Assembly (NCBI RefSeq): GCF_947488465.1
Contig: NZ_CANKZA010000001.1
Span: forward strand, 978,259-1,042,258
Length of the DNA stretch: 64,000 nt
Direction of reading: 5' to 3'
DNA from: an uncultured Microbacterium sp.
Lineage (GTDB): Bacteria > Actinomycetota > Actinomycetes > Actinomycetales > Microbacteriaceae
Shown here one piece after another: positions 24,951-33,633 of the stretch. Position 1 is the first letter of the stretch, and each line of letters starts with the position of its first letter. Below the pieces are notes generated by a model. The model did not search any database. It worked only from the letters and a program-made list of their open reading frames with translations, and had not been told where the DNA came from. The position numbers and the translations under genes were made by a program.

Positions 24951-25853
24951 ATGACCGACAACACCAGCACACCCGGCACGACGAACACCAGCGAGTCCGG
25001 TGAGGACTATCGCAGCAGCGAAGGATTGCGCGCCCTGCTGCACCGGCTCCACTCCGCGGGGCGTGGCGCGTGGGAGCAGGACCCGGTGGCGGGCGAGCTG
25101 ATGGCGTTCGCGGCCGAGAAGTACGCGGCCCTGGCGCACAAGCATCGGCTCGACCCGTGGGAGGCCGCGTCAGCGGCGTTCGACGTGATGCGCACGAAGG
25201 CCGCCCGCACCGCGGAGGACCCGTGGGCGGTCGTCACGCACGCGGTGCGGATCACCTGCATCGCCGAGGAACGCGGCCAAGGGCTGCTGTGCTCGACCCA
25301 TCAGGCGCGCCGGCCCCGCTACTCGGTGTTCCACGACCCCGAACGGCTCTCCGACCGGGAGAACCCGTTGGACGACTACCACCCGGCCTTCCAGGTCACC
25401 GATCCGCACGACGGCGACGGGCACGATAGCGAGGTTGAGCGGGATGGGGCAGAGCCGACGTCCGCCACGGCGGCGGTGGAGGATGCGATCACGCTGCTGG
25501 TGCTGCTGGGCTGGCCGGCCGAGACCGCGCGGACGGCGGTGGAGCATGTCTGTGGGGCGCTGACCCGGGTCGGGAACCGGCACACCGCCTACGAGACGTT
25601 GCGGCGCGACAAGCATGCCCGCGCCTTGCTCGACCTGTCGGGCCGGACCTGGGCGGTGCTGCTGCGTGCGCTGCTGGGCAGTCCGCTGCCGGAGCTCGCG
25701 GCGACCGGCGCGGGACGCGGCATGCTTTTGCGGCTGCTGATCGGCGAGACGCTCCCGGTGCTGTTGCGCGACGACGACCTCGTGCTCACCTTGTCGCTGG
25801 CCGCGCCCGGCACGAACACGCGCGGCACCGACACGTCGCGGGGTGCGCGATGA
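24951..25853 (+). CDS. Sigma-factor-like DNA-binding protein of unknown role, 300 aa
   Basis: Residues ~45–110 (LAHKHRLDPWEAASAAFDVMRTKAARTAEDPWAVVTHAVRITCIAEERG) resemble helical sigma-70 region 2 arrangements. The C-terminal part (AVEDAITLLVLLGWPAETARTAVEHVCGALTRVGNRHTAYETLRRDKHARALLDL) resembles a region-4-like helix-turn-helix. I do not know a characterised homologue and do not claim promoter recognition. The ATG at 24951 has a GGAGG site 9 nt upstream, better than the in-frame codons further up. Coupled to the ParB-like gene by ATGA. A regulator of transfer gene expression is the working idea. Confidence 0.55.
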   Translation: MTDNTSTPGTTNTSESGEDYRSSEGLRALLHRLHSAGRGAWEQDPVAGELMAFAAEKYAALAHKHRLDPWEAASAAFDVMRTKAARTAEDPWAVVTHAVRITCIAEERGQGLLCSTHQARRPRYSVFHDPERLSDRENPLDDYHPAFQVTDPHDGDGHDSEVERDGAEPTSATAAVEDAITLLVLLGWPAETARTAVEHVCGALTRVGNRHTAYETLRRDKHARALLDLSGRTWAVLLRALLGSPLPELAATGAGRGMLLRLLIGETLPVLLRDDDLVLTLSLAAPGTNTRGTDTSRGAR

Positions 25854-26860
25854 GCGCACCGGCGGGGCGCATCGAGCTGGAGCGGACGGTGGACTCCATC
25901 ACCATCGGGCGCCGGCACCGCACCGACCTGGGCGACCTCGACGCCCTGGCGGCGTCGATCGAGCGGGACGGCCTGTTGCAGCCGCCGACGATCACCCCGG
26001 ACGGGACGCTGGTGTGCGGGGCGCGGCGGCTCGCGGCGATCAAGCAGCTCGGGCACCGGCGGGTCAGCGTGTGGGTGCGCTCGGGCATCTCAGACCGGCT
26101 CGGGCATCTGCTGGCCGAACAAGACGACAACCAGCTCCACAAGGCCCTCAGCCCGATCGAGGCCGCCGGGCTGTATCGGGAGATCAAGGAACTCATGGCC
26201 GAGGACGCCGCCCGGAGGAAGGCGGCCACCCAGTTCCAGGACGGGCACGAGCCCGGAAAGCATGGTCCCGCCGATTCGGCGGGACCACCAGCACCCGGCC
26301 AGCTCGGGGATGCACGCGCGCAGGCGGCGCGCATGGTGACCGGCTCGTCCTCCTACACGCGGCTGGAGCAGATCGGTTTCCTGCAACACCTGGCCGACGA
26401 CCCCGCCGTCCCGGAGGTGCTGCGCGCTCAGGCCCGCGACGGGCTGGCGCAGATCGAGGCCGGCGCGCCGGTCAACCCGATCTTCCAGCGTCTCCAGGAT
26501 GCGCACGCCGACGCCGGCGCCGACCGGGATCGGCGGCTGCATGAGTTGGCCGACGAAGCACTGGCCCGCGTCCATGCCGCCAAGCGCGGCAAGGCCACGA
26601 AGCCGGCCGCACCGTCTCGTCGCCCGGTCGACGCGGACGAGGAGCCGGCGCGGTTCTCGGTGCGTGCGTTCGTGCTGACCTGGGGCGAGCTGGAAGCGTG
26701 GTGGACGCACTACGACGTGGACGAGCTGGCGGCCGAACTCACCGATGAGCAGATCGAAGTGTTCTTCGCCGCCGTCGAGGGCACGGTCGCGTTTGCCGAC
26801 CGGCTCCGCACCGCCCGCGCCGGCGCACAGCCGGACCGGCCGCTGCTGCGCGCCCTCTGA
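25850..26860 (+). CDS. ParB-like nuclease/partition domain protein, 336 aa
   Basis: The N-terminal ~110 residues are a ParB domain: RHRTDLGDLDALAASIERDGLLQPPTI, GTLVCGARRLAAIKQLG (the GERR-like box is GARR), then LAEQDDNQLHKALSPIEAAGLY. The middle (~150–180) looks like the ParB helix-turn-helix linker; the C-terminal ~80 residues are acidic (ELEAWWTHYDVDELAAELTDEQIEVFF). No parA lies beside it, so it may act in transfer or in element maintenance rather than chromosome partition. Coupled to the upstream gene by ATGA. Confidence 0.8.
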   Translation: MSAPAGRIELERTVDSITIGRRHRTDLGDLDALAASIERDGLLQPPTITPDGTLVCGARRLAAIKQLGHRRVSVWVRSGISDRLGHLLAEQDDNQLHKALSPIEAAGLYREIKELMAEDAARRKAATQFQDGHEPGKHGPADSAGPPAPGQLGDARAQAARMVTGSSSYTRLEQIGFLQHLADDPAVPEVLRAQARDGLAQIEAGAPVNPIFQRLQDAHADAGADRDRRLHELADEALARVHAAKRGKATKPAAPSRRPVDADEEPARFSVRAFVLTWGELEAWWTHYDVDELAAELTDEQIEVFFAAVEGTVAFADRLRTARAGAQPDRPLLRAL

Positions 26861-26906
26861 ACCCCCGCCCGACGCCGCGAGTCGCGGGCGGGCTCACCTC
26901 GCGGGT

Positions 26907-27596
26907 ATGAAGACGAATCTCGCCTCCTGGTCCCGTGGCCGGCTGATCGCCGTGATCGCCGCCGGGCTCGTGCTGCTGCTCCTGGTCGGCGTCGGCGTCT
27001 ACGGGCTCATCACCGGCCCGCGGCCACCCGAGGACCGCGCACCCGACCCTGCGCCCACGGTCACCGCACCGGGCGAGACCGAGCCGGCGGCGCCGGGTCC
27101 GCCGCGGGTCGTTCCCTCGCACGACCCGGACGAGTTCGCCCGCAACGTCGCGGAGGCGCTGTTCGGCTGGGACACCGGTTCCGGGCTGATGCCGCTGGAC
27201 TACACCGCCGGACTCTTGGAGGTCGGCGACCCCTCCGGCAGCGAGCAGGCGGGCCTCGCGTCGGACATCGCCGGCTATCTGCCCTCCCGCGAGGCGTGGA
27301 TCGAGCTGCGCCAGTACGCCACCGCCCAGCACCTCACGATCGAGCGGTCGTTCGTGCCCGAGGCGTGGGATCAGGCGGTCGAGCAGGCCCAGCCTGGGCA
27401 GCTCCCTCCCGGTGCCACCGCGGTCACGATCGAGGGCACCCGCCACCGCGCGGGCGTCTGGAACGGCGAACCCGTCACCGCGGAGCAGTCGGTGTCGTTC
27501 ACCGTGTTCCTGGCCTGCCCGCCGCCGGCGCCGCAGTTCCGCAGCGGCCTATGTCATGTGCTGCGCCTGTCCCAGCTCGACAACCCGCTCCGATAG
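26907..27596 (+). CDS. VirB8/TcpC-like transfer protein, 229 aa
   Basis: Short cytoplasmic N-terminus, one transmembrane helix (~residues 12–36, LIAVIAAGLVLLLLVGVGVYGLI), a Pro-rich linker, then a ~160-residue extracellular domain ending in a low-complexity-free strand. This is the topology and size of VirB8-type scaffold proteins, and the position just before the hydrolase and pilin-like genes agrees. Sequence similarity alone is not decisive. The ATG at 26907 follows the CTCACCTCGC motif directly and has no purine-rich ribosome binding site. Confidence 0.6.
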   Translation: MKTNLASWSRGRLIAVIAAGLVLLLLVGVGVYGLITGPRPPEDRAPDPAPTVTAPGETEPAAPGPPRVVPSHDPDEFARNVAEALFGWDTGSGLMPLDYTAGLLEVGDPSGSEQAGLASDIAGYLPSREAWIELRQYATAQHLTIERSFVPEAWDQAVEQAQPGQLPPGATAVTIEGTRHRAGVWNGEPVTAEQSVSFTVFLACPPPAPQFRSGLCHVLRLSQLDNPLR

Positions 27597-27611
27597 CCGG
27601 AGGTCCGTGCC

Positions 27612-29258
27612 GTGTTGAAGAAGGTCGCCGCCGTCGTTCTCGCGCTGGTCCTGCTGGGTCCCATGCTGGGGCTGGTCGGAGTCGGCGTGCTGATGAATCC
27701 CGCCGCCGCGAACTGCGTCGTGCCCGGCGGCTCCGTCACCATAGGAGACGTCCCGGAGTCGCTGACGGTCACCACCGCCGAGGGCACCACGCTCACGCTG
27801 AACACGACCCAGCTCACGCACGCGGCCACGATCATCACGATCGGCGGCAGCATCGAGGGCGTCGGCCGTCACGGCATCACGATCGCGCTGATGGCCGCGC
27901 TGACCGAGAGCACGCTGCGGCAGTTGGCGAACACCGGCGCCTACCCCGAGAGCGGGAACTACCCCAACGACGGCAACGGCAGCGATCACGACAGCTTGGG
28001 GCTATTTCAGATGCGGCCGCAGTCGGGCTGGGGCACCGTCGCGGAGCTGATGGACCCGACCTACCAGGCGCGGGCGTTCTTCGGCGGGCCGACCGGCCCG
28101 AACTACCCGAGCCCGCGGGGTCTGCTGGACATTCCGGGCTGGCAGCAGATGGACCCCGGCGAAGCAGCCCAAGCGGTCGAAGTCAGCGCCTACCCGGACC
28201 GCTACCGCAACTATGAGCCGGTCGCCGAAGCTATCCTCGATGCCCTGACCGGCGCATCCGGCGACGGAACCGGCTCGGCCGGCGCCGCTGTGACGGTCGT
28301 GGCGGCGGGTCCGGTGGCGCAGTCCGCGCGCGTGGTGTTCCCGCTCCCGGAGGGGACGTGGGTGCTCACCAGCGAGTTCGGGCCGCGCATCCATCCGATC
28401 ACCGGAGCGCCGTCGTTCCACACCGGCACGGACTTCGCTGCCCCGGACGGCACCCCTATCCTCGCCGTCGCGGACGGCACCGTGACCGTCGCGGAGTTCT
28501 CCGACGGCTACGGCGGACTGATCGTCATCGAGCACCAGATCGGCGGGCAGACGGTCGCGACCGCCTACGCCCACATGTGGCAGTCCGGCATCCACGCCTC
28601 AGCCGGTGACCGGGTGGTCGCCGGGCAGCACATCGGCGACGTCGGCAGCTCCGGCAACTCCACAGGACCGCATCTCCATTTCGAGGTCCGGCCCGGCGGC
28701 ACCAGCGGCGAGGCCGTCGATGCCGCGGCGTGGCTCAACGCCCACAACGCCGCCGACCTGCCCGAAGCCGCGGTCGGCGCCGCCGCCGGATGCGACACCG
28801 CCGGCGGCACGGCGGGTGAGCCCGCCCCGGTCGACGGCGACCCTGACCGGCTCGTGGACGATCCCACCAGCGACGGGCAGATCACCGCCCGGATGGTGCA
28901 CCTCATGGCCCAGGCCCGCGCCGGGTTCCCCGACACCGGCTGGGCCTGCTACTCGCCCCGGCCCGGCACCACCTCGGAGCACCCGCTGGGCCGCGCGTGC
29001 GACATCACCTTCGGTAACCCGATCGGGACACCTCCGACGCCCGCGCAACTCGAGGACGGGTGGCGGGTGACGAACTGGATGAAGGACCACGCCGAACCCT
29101 TGGGCGTGGAGTACCTGATCTGGCAAGGCAAGATATGGTCCCTCGCCCGCGACGGTGAAGGCTGGCGCGACTACGACGGCGGCGGGATGCACGACCCCGG
29201 CGACGTGACCGGCGGACACTTCGACCACCTGCACGTCACCGTCAAGGCCGGTGCGTGA
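27612..29258 (+). CDS. Conjugative peptidoglycan hydrolase: lysozyme-like plus M23 peptidase, 548 aa
   Basis: An N-terminal hydrophobic anchor (~5–30) is followed by a lysozyme-like domain with ALMAALTESTLRQ (catalytic Glu) and DSLGLFQMRPQSGWG (~90–200). A LytM/M23 endopeptidase follows, with SEFGPRIHPITGAPSFHTGTDFA and GPHLHFEVRP giving the zinc ligands (~255–370). The C-terminal ~140 residues (PRPGTTSEHPLGRACDITFG ... HFDHLHVTV) form another D,D-peptidase-like fold. It opens the thick cell wall for the mating channel, like VirB1/Orf14 proteins. GTG at 27612 is taken as the start. The stop overlaps the next ATG. Confidence 0.85.
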   Translation: MLKKVAAVVLALVLLGPMLGLVGVGVLMNPAAANCVVPGGSVTIGDVPESLTVTTAEGTTLTLNTTQLTHAATIITIGGSIEGVGRHGITIALMAALTESTLRQLANTGAYPESGNYPNDGNGSDHDSLGLFQMRPQSGWGTVAELMDPTYQARAFFGGPTGPNYPSPRGLLDIPGWQQMDPGEAAQAVEVSAYPDRYRNYEPVAEAILDALTGASGDGTGSAGAAVTVVAAGPVAQSARVVFPLPEGTWVLTSEFGPRIHPITGAPSFHTGTDFAAPDGTPILAVADGTVTVAEFSDGYGGLIVIEHQIGGQTVATAYAHMWQSGIHASAGDRVVAGQHIGDVGSSGNSTGPHLHFEVRPGGTSGEAVDAAAWLNAHNAADLPEAAVGAAAGCDTAGGTAGEPAPVDGDPDRLVDDPTSDGQITARMVHLMAQARAGFPDTGWACYSPRPGTTSEHPLGRACDITFGNPIGTPPTPAQLEDGWRVTNWMKDHAEPLGVEYLIWQGKIWSLARDGEGWRDYDGGGMHDPGDVTGGHFDHLHVTVKAGA

Positions 29259-29524
29259 TGGACGTGTTCCCCGACTTCGATGGCCTGGCAGGGATCGGTG
29301 ACCTGGAACAGGTGATCGGCGCGCTGCTCACGATCGTGCTCATCGTCGCGGTGCTGATGGTGGTGGTCTCGGCGATCTGCTGGGCGCTGGGCGCCTCGCA
29401 CGGCAACCACTCCCTGGCCTTCAAGGGCCGGGTCGGGGTACTCGTCGGCGTCGGCGCGGCCGTCCTCGCCGGTGCCGGGGTGGCGTGGGTGAACTGGCTC
29501 ATCGTCCTCGGCCGCCAGCTCTGA
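29258..29524 (+). CDS. DUF6112-type two-helix membrane protein, copy 1, 88 aa
   Basis: Two transmembrane helices (~residues 20–45, LLTIVLIVAVLMVVVSAICWAL, and ~60–84, VGVLVGVGAAVLAGAGVAWVNWL) with a short polar loop. Same size and plan as the next gene and as VirB2/TrbC-type pilin precursors, but no signal cleavage site is obvious. Overlaps the hydrolase stop (TGATG). Probably a structural part of the channel; inferred from position. Confidence 0.65.
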   Translation: MDVFPDFDGLAGIGDLEQVIGALLTIVLIVAVLMVVVSAICWALGASHGNHSLAFKGRVGVLVGVGAAVLAGAGVAWVNWLIVLGRQL

Positions 29525-29602
29525 CCGGCACGCCCGGAGCGGCCCGCCCCGTTCGCAGGGCGCGGGCCATTGTCGTGTCGGTGCGCGCTCAGGGTGTGGC
29601 TG

Positions 29603-29643
29603 GCTCACCTCGCCGCTGAACCAGCCATCTGCTCAGCGAGGGA
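29603..29643 (+). promoter_or_regulatory. Stem-loop masking the ribosome binding site of the second DUF6112 gene
   Basis: CGCTGA (29614–29619) pairs with TCAGCG (29633–29638), extended after a 3-nt bulge by CCT/AGG. The stem includes the start of GAGGGAG, the ribosome binding site of the next gene. Confidence 0.4.
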
Positions 29644-29652
29644 GTAACCGCC

Positions 29653-29922
29653 GTGATCGACATCGACCCCAACAGCTCCGGCCTGCCCGGCATCGAACAG
29701 CTCCGCACCATCGTCGGCGCCGTGATGACGATCGGCCTCATCCTCAGTGTCCTGGCGCTGATCGTGTCCGCGATCGTCTGGGCATACGGCGCCAACAGCT
29801 CTAACCCGCATCTGTCCGGGCGAGGCAAGCTCGGCGTGCTGATCTCCTGCGGCGCGGCGGTGATCTGCGGCGCAGCGGTGACGCTCGTGAACTTCTTCTG
29901 GGACGTCGGCCAGGCCGTCTGA
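29653..29922 (+). CDS. DUF6112-type two-helix membrane protein, copy 2, 89 aa
   Basis: Paralogue of the previous gene: D-x-x-x-L-x-G-I-E-Q/L-R start, helix ~20–46 (IVGAVMTIGLILSVLALIVSAIVW), GRGKLGVLISCGAAVICGAAVTLVNF helix ~58–83. GTG at 29653 follows GAGGGAG. A separate 128-bp gap with a stem-loop suggests its expression is tuned apart from copy 1, as would suit subunits needed in unequal amounts. Confidence 0.65.
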   Translation: MIDIDPNSSGLPGIEQLRTIVGAVMTIGLILSVLALIVSAIVWAYGANSSNPHLSGRGKLGVLISCGAAVICGAAVTLVNFFWDVGQAV

Positions 29923-29946
29923 GGCCCGCACAGCAGGAGATTCGTG

Positions 29947-31320
29947 ATGGGTGTCTGCGATGTGCCGATCATCTCGTCCGTCTGCGATGTGGCCGGCGAG
30001 GCGGCCGCGACGGTCGTGGCGGCCCCGTTCGACTGGCTCGCCCAGGCGATGGGCGGCGCGGCCGGCTGGCTGATCGAGGCGATGTGGACGGTGTTCGACA
30101 CGACCACCCTGGTCGATGTCACCTCGCCCGGGTTCACCAGCGTCTACAACCTGATCTTCGGCATCGGCGTGTTTCTGGTGCTGATCTTCTTCTGCCTGCA
30201 ACTGATCACGGGGCTGGTCCGCCGCGACCCGACCGCCCTGTCCCGGGCGGCGCTCGGCGCGGCGAAATCGGTGCTCGGTGCGTTCGTCGTGGTCACGCTG
30301 ACCGCGCTCGCGCTGGAAATCGTGGACCAGCTCTGCATCGGCATCATCCAGGCGTCCGGGGAGACCACCGGGACGATGGGCGACAAGATCATCCTGCTCG
30401 CCGCCGGCCTGACCGGCATCAACATCGCCGCTCCCGGTGTCGGGGCGATCGTCACGATCTTCCTGGCTGGGCTGATGATCGCCGCGGTCTTCATCGTCTG
30501 GTTCTCGTTGTTGATCCGTAAGGCGTTGCTGCTGGTGGCCGTGGTGCTGGCGCCGATCGCGTTCGCCGGTGCGTCCTGGGATGCCACCAAAGGATGGATC
30601 GGCAAGTGGGCGGCGTTCGTGATCGCGCTCATCATCAGCAAGCTGGTGCTCGTCGTGATCTTCCTGCTGGCGATCACCCAGATCGCCACCCCGATCGAGG
30701 CGGACATCGCCGCGGTCACCGAGCCGATCACCGGCATCGTCCTCATGGGGATCGCGGCCTTCGCCCCGTACATGGTGTACCGGTTCGTGTCGTTCATCGG
30801 GTTCGACCTCTACCAGCAGATGGGCACCGAGCAGGAGGCCAAAAATGCCCTCAACCGGCCCCTGCCGGTGCCGTCCAAGCCCCAGGGCGGCAGCGAGCCG
30901 AAGAAGGTTCTCGATGACCCCCAGGGCGGTGCCCCGCAGGGCGGGCCTGGCGGCGGACCGGGCGGCTCGCCGCCGCGCACCCCGGCGCCAGCCGCTGGCG
31001 GTGGCGGCGGCGCAGGCGCGGCCGGGACAGGAGCGGGCGCCGGGGCAGGCGCGGGTGCGGGGGCCGGGGCGGGGGCTGCTGCGGCGGGTCCCGCGGCCGC
31101 GGTCGTCGTCGGTGCGCAGGTCGCCAGGGGAGCCGCCGAAGCCGGCCCGAAGGCAGGCAAGGCGGTCGCGGGCCAGGCAGAGACCGCCGCGAGCGGCGCC
31201 GGGGGCCAGGGCGGTGGTGGTGGCGCTGCGCCGTCGAAGACGCCTCCGCCACCCTCCGCGCCCCAGCCGCGCACGCCCGCACCGTCCAAGCCGGCGCCGC
31301 CGCGCACCGGGAAGGAGTGA
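29947..31320 (+). CDS. TrbL/VirB6-like channel protein with Gly/Ala-rich tail, 457 aa
   Basis: Six hydrophobic helices between residues ~55 and ~280 (for example IFGIGVFLVLIFFCLQLITG, AFVVVTLTALALEIVDQLC, VGAIVTIFLAGLMIAAVFIV, VIALIISKLVLVVIFLLAIT) with the AFAPYMVYRFVSFIG end typical of actinobacterial TrbL/VirB6. They form the inner-membrane pore of the type IV system. The last ~170 residues are low complexity: Pro/Gly then a Gly-Ala run (~355–385), charged-poor and probably disordered. The coding strand remains in frame through it, so it is not a sequencing artefact. AGGAG precedes ATG 29947. Confidence 0.8.
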   Translation: MGVCDVPIISSVCDVAGEAAATVVAAPFDWLAQAMGGAAGWLIEAMWTVFDTTTLVDVTSPGFTSVYNLIFGIGVFLVLIFFCLQLITGLVRRDPTALSRAALGAAKSVLGAFVVVTLTALALEIVDQLCIGIIQASGETTGTMGDKIILLAAGLTGINIAAPGVGAIVTIFLAGLMIAAVFIVWFSLLIRKALLLVAVVLAPIAFAGASWDATKGWIGKWAAFVIALIISKLVLVVIFLLAITQIATPIEADIAAVTEPITGIVLMGIAAFAPYMVYRFVSFIGFDLYQQMGTEQEAKNALNRPLPVPSKPQGGSEPKKVLDDPQGGAPQGGPGGGPGGSPPRTPAPAAGGGGGAGAAGTGAGAGAGAGAGAGAGAAAAGPAAAVVVGAQVARGAAEAGPKAGKAVAGQAETAASGAGGQGGGGGAAPSKTPPPPSAPQPRTPAPSKPAPPRTGKE

Positions 31321-31323
31321 CGC

Positions 31324-32787
31324 ATGTCCACGGAACGGAAGGCGCCCGGGAGCAGGCTGACCCCGGTGAAGTTCTCCCGCCTCACCCGGCGAGGGGTGTT
31401 GCTGGGCCTGTCGGTCTCCCAGCTCGTCGCCGCCGGCGTCGGCGGGCTGACGCTGCTGGCGGCGTTCTACGCCGGCGCGGGGATGCTGCTGGCCTACACC
31501 GCCCCGATCTGGGTGCTCGCCGCGGTGCTGACCTGGGTGCCCATCGCCGGGCGGCCGATGGTCGAATGGCTCCCTGTCGTGTGCTGGTGGCTGTGGCGGA
31601 CCACCGGCGGGCAACTGCTGTATCGGCGGCGGATCGTCACCCCGCGCCCGGCAGGCAATCTCGCGCTGCCCGGCGACATGGCCCGGCTGCGGGAGCATCT
31701 GGACCCCGAGACCGGCGCGTGCATGATCCACGACCCCCGCCAGGGCAGGCTCACCGTGGTCTGCGAGGTCACCCATCCCGCGTTCGTGCTGCTCGATCCC
31801 GGCGAGCAGGAACGCCGGGTCACCTCCTGGGGGCGGGTGCTCGCCACGGTGTGCCGGTCGGGGCGGATCGCGACGCTGCAAGTGCTCGAACGCACCCTGC
31901 CGGACTCCGGGACCGGGCTCGCCGAATGGTGGGCCGAGCACGGCACCGCCGACGACTCCTGGGCCGCGACCACCTACGCCGAACTGATCGAGCGGGCCGG
32001 TCCCGCCGGGGAACGGCACGCCACCACGATCAGCCTGAGCCTGGATATGAAGACCAGCGCCCGGCAGATCAGGACCGCCGGCGGCGGCATCCGCGGCGGC
32101 GCCGCGGTGCTCCGCCAGGAGATGGCGACCCTGACCGCCGCGCTCCGGTCGGCGGACCTGACCGCGGTCGGGTGGCTCGGCCCCGGCCAGGTCGCCGTGA
32201 TCCTGCGCTCGGCCTACGACCCGGCCGTGGCCGCGACGCTGGAACGGCACGGACGGCTCGGCCAAGACCTCGCCACCGCCGGGCCGGTCGCGGTCACCGA
32301 GACCTGGGGAACCCTGCGCACCGACTCCGCCTGGCATGCAGTCCTGTGGGTATCGGAGTGGCCGCGATCAATGGTCTATCCGGGGTTCCTCGCTCCGGTG
32401 CTGCTGTCCACCGGCATCCAACGGTCGGTGTCGCTGATCTACACCCCGATGCGCTCCGACCAGGCGGCGCGCGACATCCGCAAGAAGAAGGTCGAACACA
32501 TCTCAGACGCCGCTCAGCGCGCGCGGATGGGGCAGATCGAGGACGCCGCCCAGACCGCCGAGTACCAGGACGTGCTGCAACAGGAAGCCGACCTGACCGC
32601 CGGACACGGGGTGCTTCGCGTCTCCGGCCTCATCAGCGTCTCCGCGCCCACCCTCGACGACCTGGAAGCCGCAACCGCGGCGATCGAGCAGTCCGCGATC
32701 CAAGCCTCCTGCGAGACCCGCCGGCTCGTGGGCCAGCAAGCGGCGGCGTTCACCGCGGCGGCGCTGCCGCTGTGCCGCACGGTGTGA
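31324..32787 (+). CDS. SCO6880-family conjugation protein, 487 aa
   Basis: Two N-terminal membrane helices (~28–70) and then a soluble domain of ~400 residues with AAVLRQEMATLTAALRSADLTAVGWLGPGQVAVILR and YPGFLAPVLLSTGIQRSVSLIYTPM, features of the SCO6880 family found beside VirB4 in actinobacterial conjugative elements. It probably combines the VirB3 anchor with the VirB4 N-terminal domain that is missing from the next ATPase. No P-loop is present. It begins 3 bp after trbL. Confidence 0.75.
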   Translation: MSTERKAPGSRLTPVKFSRLTRRGVLLGLSVSQLVAAGVGGLTLLAAFYAGAGMLLAYTAPIWVLAAVLTWVPIAGRPMVEWLPVVCWWLWRTTGGQLLYRRRIVTPRPAGNLALPGDMARLREHLDPETGACMIHDPRQGRLTVVCEVTHPAFVLLDPGEQERRVTSWGRVLATVCRSGRIATLQVLERTLPDSGTGLAEWWAEHGTADDSWAATTYAELIERAGPAGERHATTISLSLDMKTSARQIRTAGGGIRGGAAVLRQEMATLTAALRSADLTAVGWLGPGQVAVILRSAYDPAVAATLERHGRLGQDLATAGPVAVTETWGTLRTDSAWHAVLWVSEWPRSMVYPGFLAPVLLSTGIQRSVSLIYTPMRSDQAARDIRKKKVEHISDAAQRARMGQIEDAAQTAEYQDVLQQEADLTAGHGVLRVSGLISVSAPTLDDLEAATAAIEQSAIQASCETRRLVGQQAAAFTAAALPLCRTV

Positions 32788-32841
32788 CCTCGGGGCTCAC
32801 CTGACCGGCATCGAGAGACCCTGCCCAGATGGAGGCCCGTG

Positions 32842-33633
32842 ATGCCCACGTTCACCGATCCCGCCCGCGACGCCAATGAGGCGTACGAGGCGTTGCGCGG
32901 GCTCGCGCACGCCACCCGCACCGTCGAGGACCCGTCCGATACCTACGCGGTGATCGGTGACCTGCTGGGCGGGATGCGCTCGCTCCGGCAAGTCCTGGAT
33001 CAGCTCGCCACCGTCCACCTGAACCATCAGCACCAGGTCACCGACGAGGCCCGCGACCTGGCCGGCGGGGCGGTCGAGGCGCTGTCCGCGGCCGACGAGC
33101 TGCACCAGGCCGGCACGCTCATCGACCAGGCCCACGACCGGCTCAACGCCGCGATGGGCCACTCCGGCCGGATCGTCTGGAACCCACCGACGCAACTCGT
33201 TGATCGTTGGGTGGGGGTCGTGTTCCTGCATGGCGAGGACGCCGACCAGGTGCTCGACCTCATCGACCGTGACGGTGTCGAGGCGGGGATCGAGCATCTG
33301 TCCGGCTGGGACTACGGCGACGAGACCACCGGCGCCGCCTTGGAGAACGGTGACGTTCACGACGACGCCCCTGTCTATGCCGGGGACCGGCAGGCTGAGA
33401 CCGGCGCCTACGCGATGACCTACAACCCGAAGGCCGGGCACGTTGCCCTCTACCGGCGGTACCTGATCCCCGCCGATGACGCGATCGACCCGCCCGCCGA
33501 CACCCCCGTCCCACCTCCGGACCGCGAGACCGGGCGCGACGCGGCGAGACGGCGCAGCGGAGTCCGGGACGGCGGCTGGTTCGAGCATCCCGGTGTCGCC
33601 GCCGTCAAGCAGGCCCGGGGGCTCTCGTGGTGA
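32842..33633 (+). CDS. Hypothetical ICE protein, 263 aa
   Basis: Unrecognised. Soluble; the first ~110 residues are helical (AYEALRGLAHATR...LRQVLDQLATVHLNHQHQVTDEARDLAGG). The centre has a compact segment ending with AYAMTYNPKAGHVALYRRY, and the tail is Pro/Arg-rich. A GGAGG site precedes ATG 32842. The stop overlaps the virB4 GTG (GTGA), so the two are coupled; similar genes sit before virB4 in related operons, but the role is unknown. Confidence 0.6.
   Translation: MPTFTDPARDANEAYEALRGLAHATRTVEDPSDTYAVIGDLLGGMRSLRQVLDQLATVHLNHQHQVTDEARDLAGGAVEALSAADELHQAGTLIDQAHDRLNAAMGHSGRIVWNPPTQLVDRWVGVVFLHGEDADQVLDLIDRDGVEAGIEHLSGWDYGDETTGAALENGDVHDDAPVYAGDRQAETGAYAMTYNPKAGHVALYRRYLIPADDAIDPPADTPVPPPDRETGRDAARRRSGVRDGGWFEHPGVAAVKQARGLSW

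Noticed and set aside
29605..32337. Very long open frame (910 codons) on the minus strand across the virB6/SCO6880 region
   Set aside because: Pro/Arg/Gly/His-rich low-complexity translation with no motifs; it is an antisense artefact of GC-rich codon bias over well-supported plus-strand genes.
31317..32804. Second plus-strand frame of 495 codons overlapping the SCO6880 gene
   Set aside because: Arg/Ala/Gly-rich composition, no domain, and it would displace a recognisable conjugation protein.
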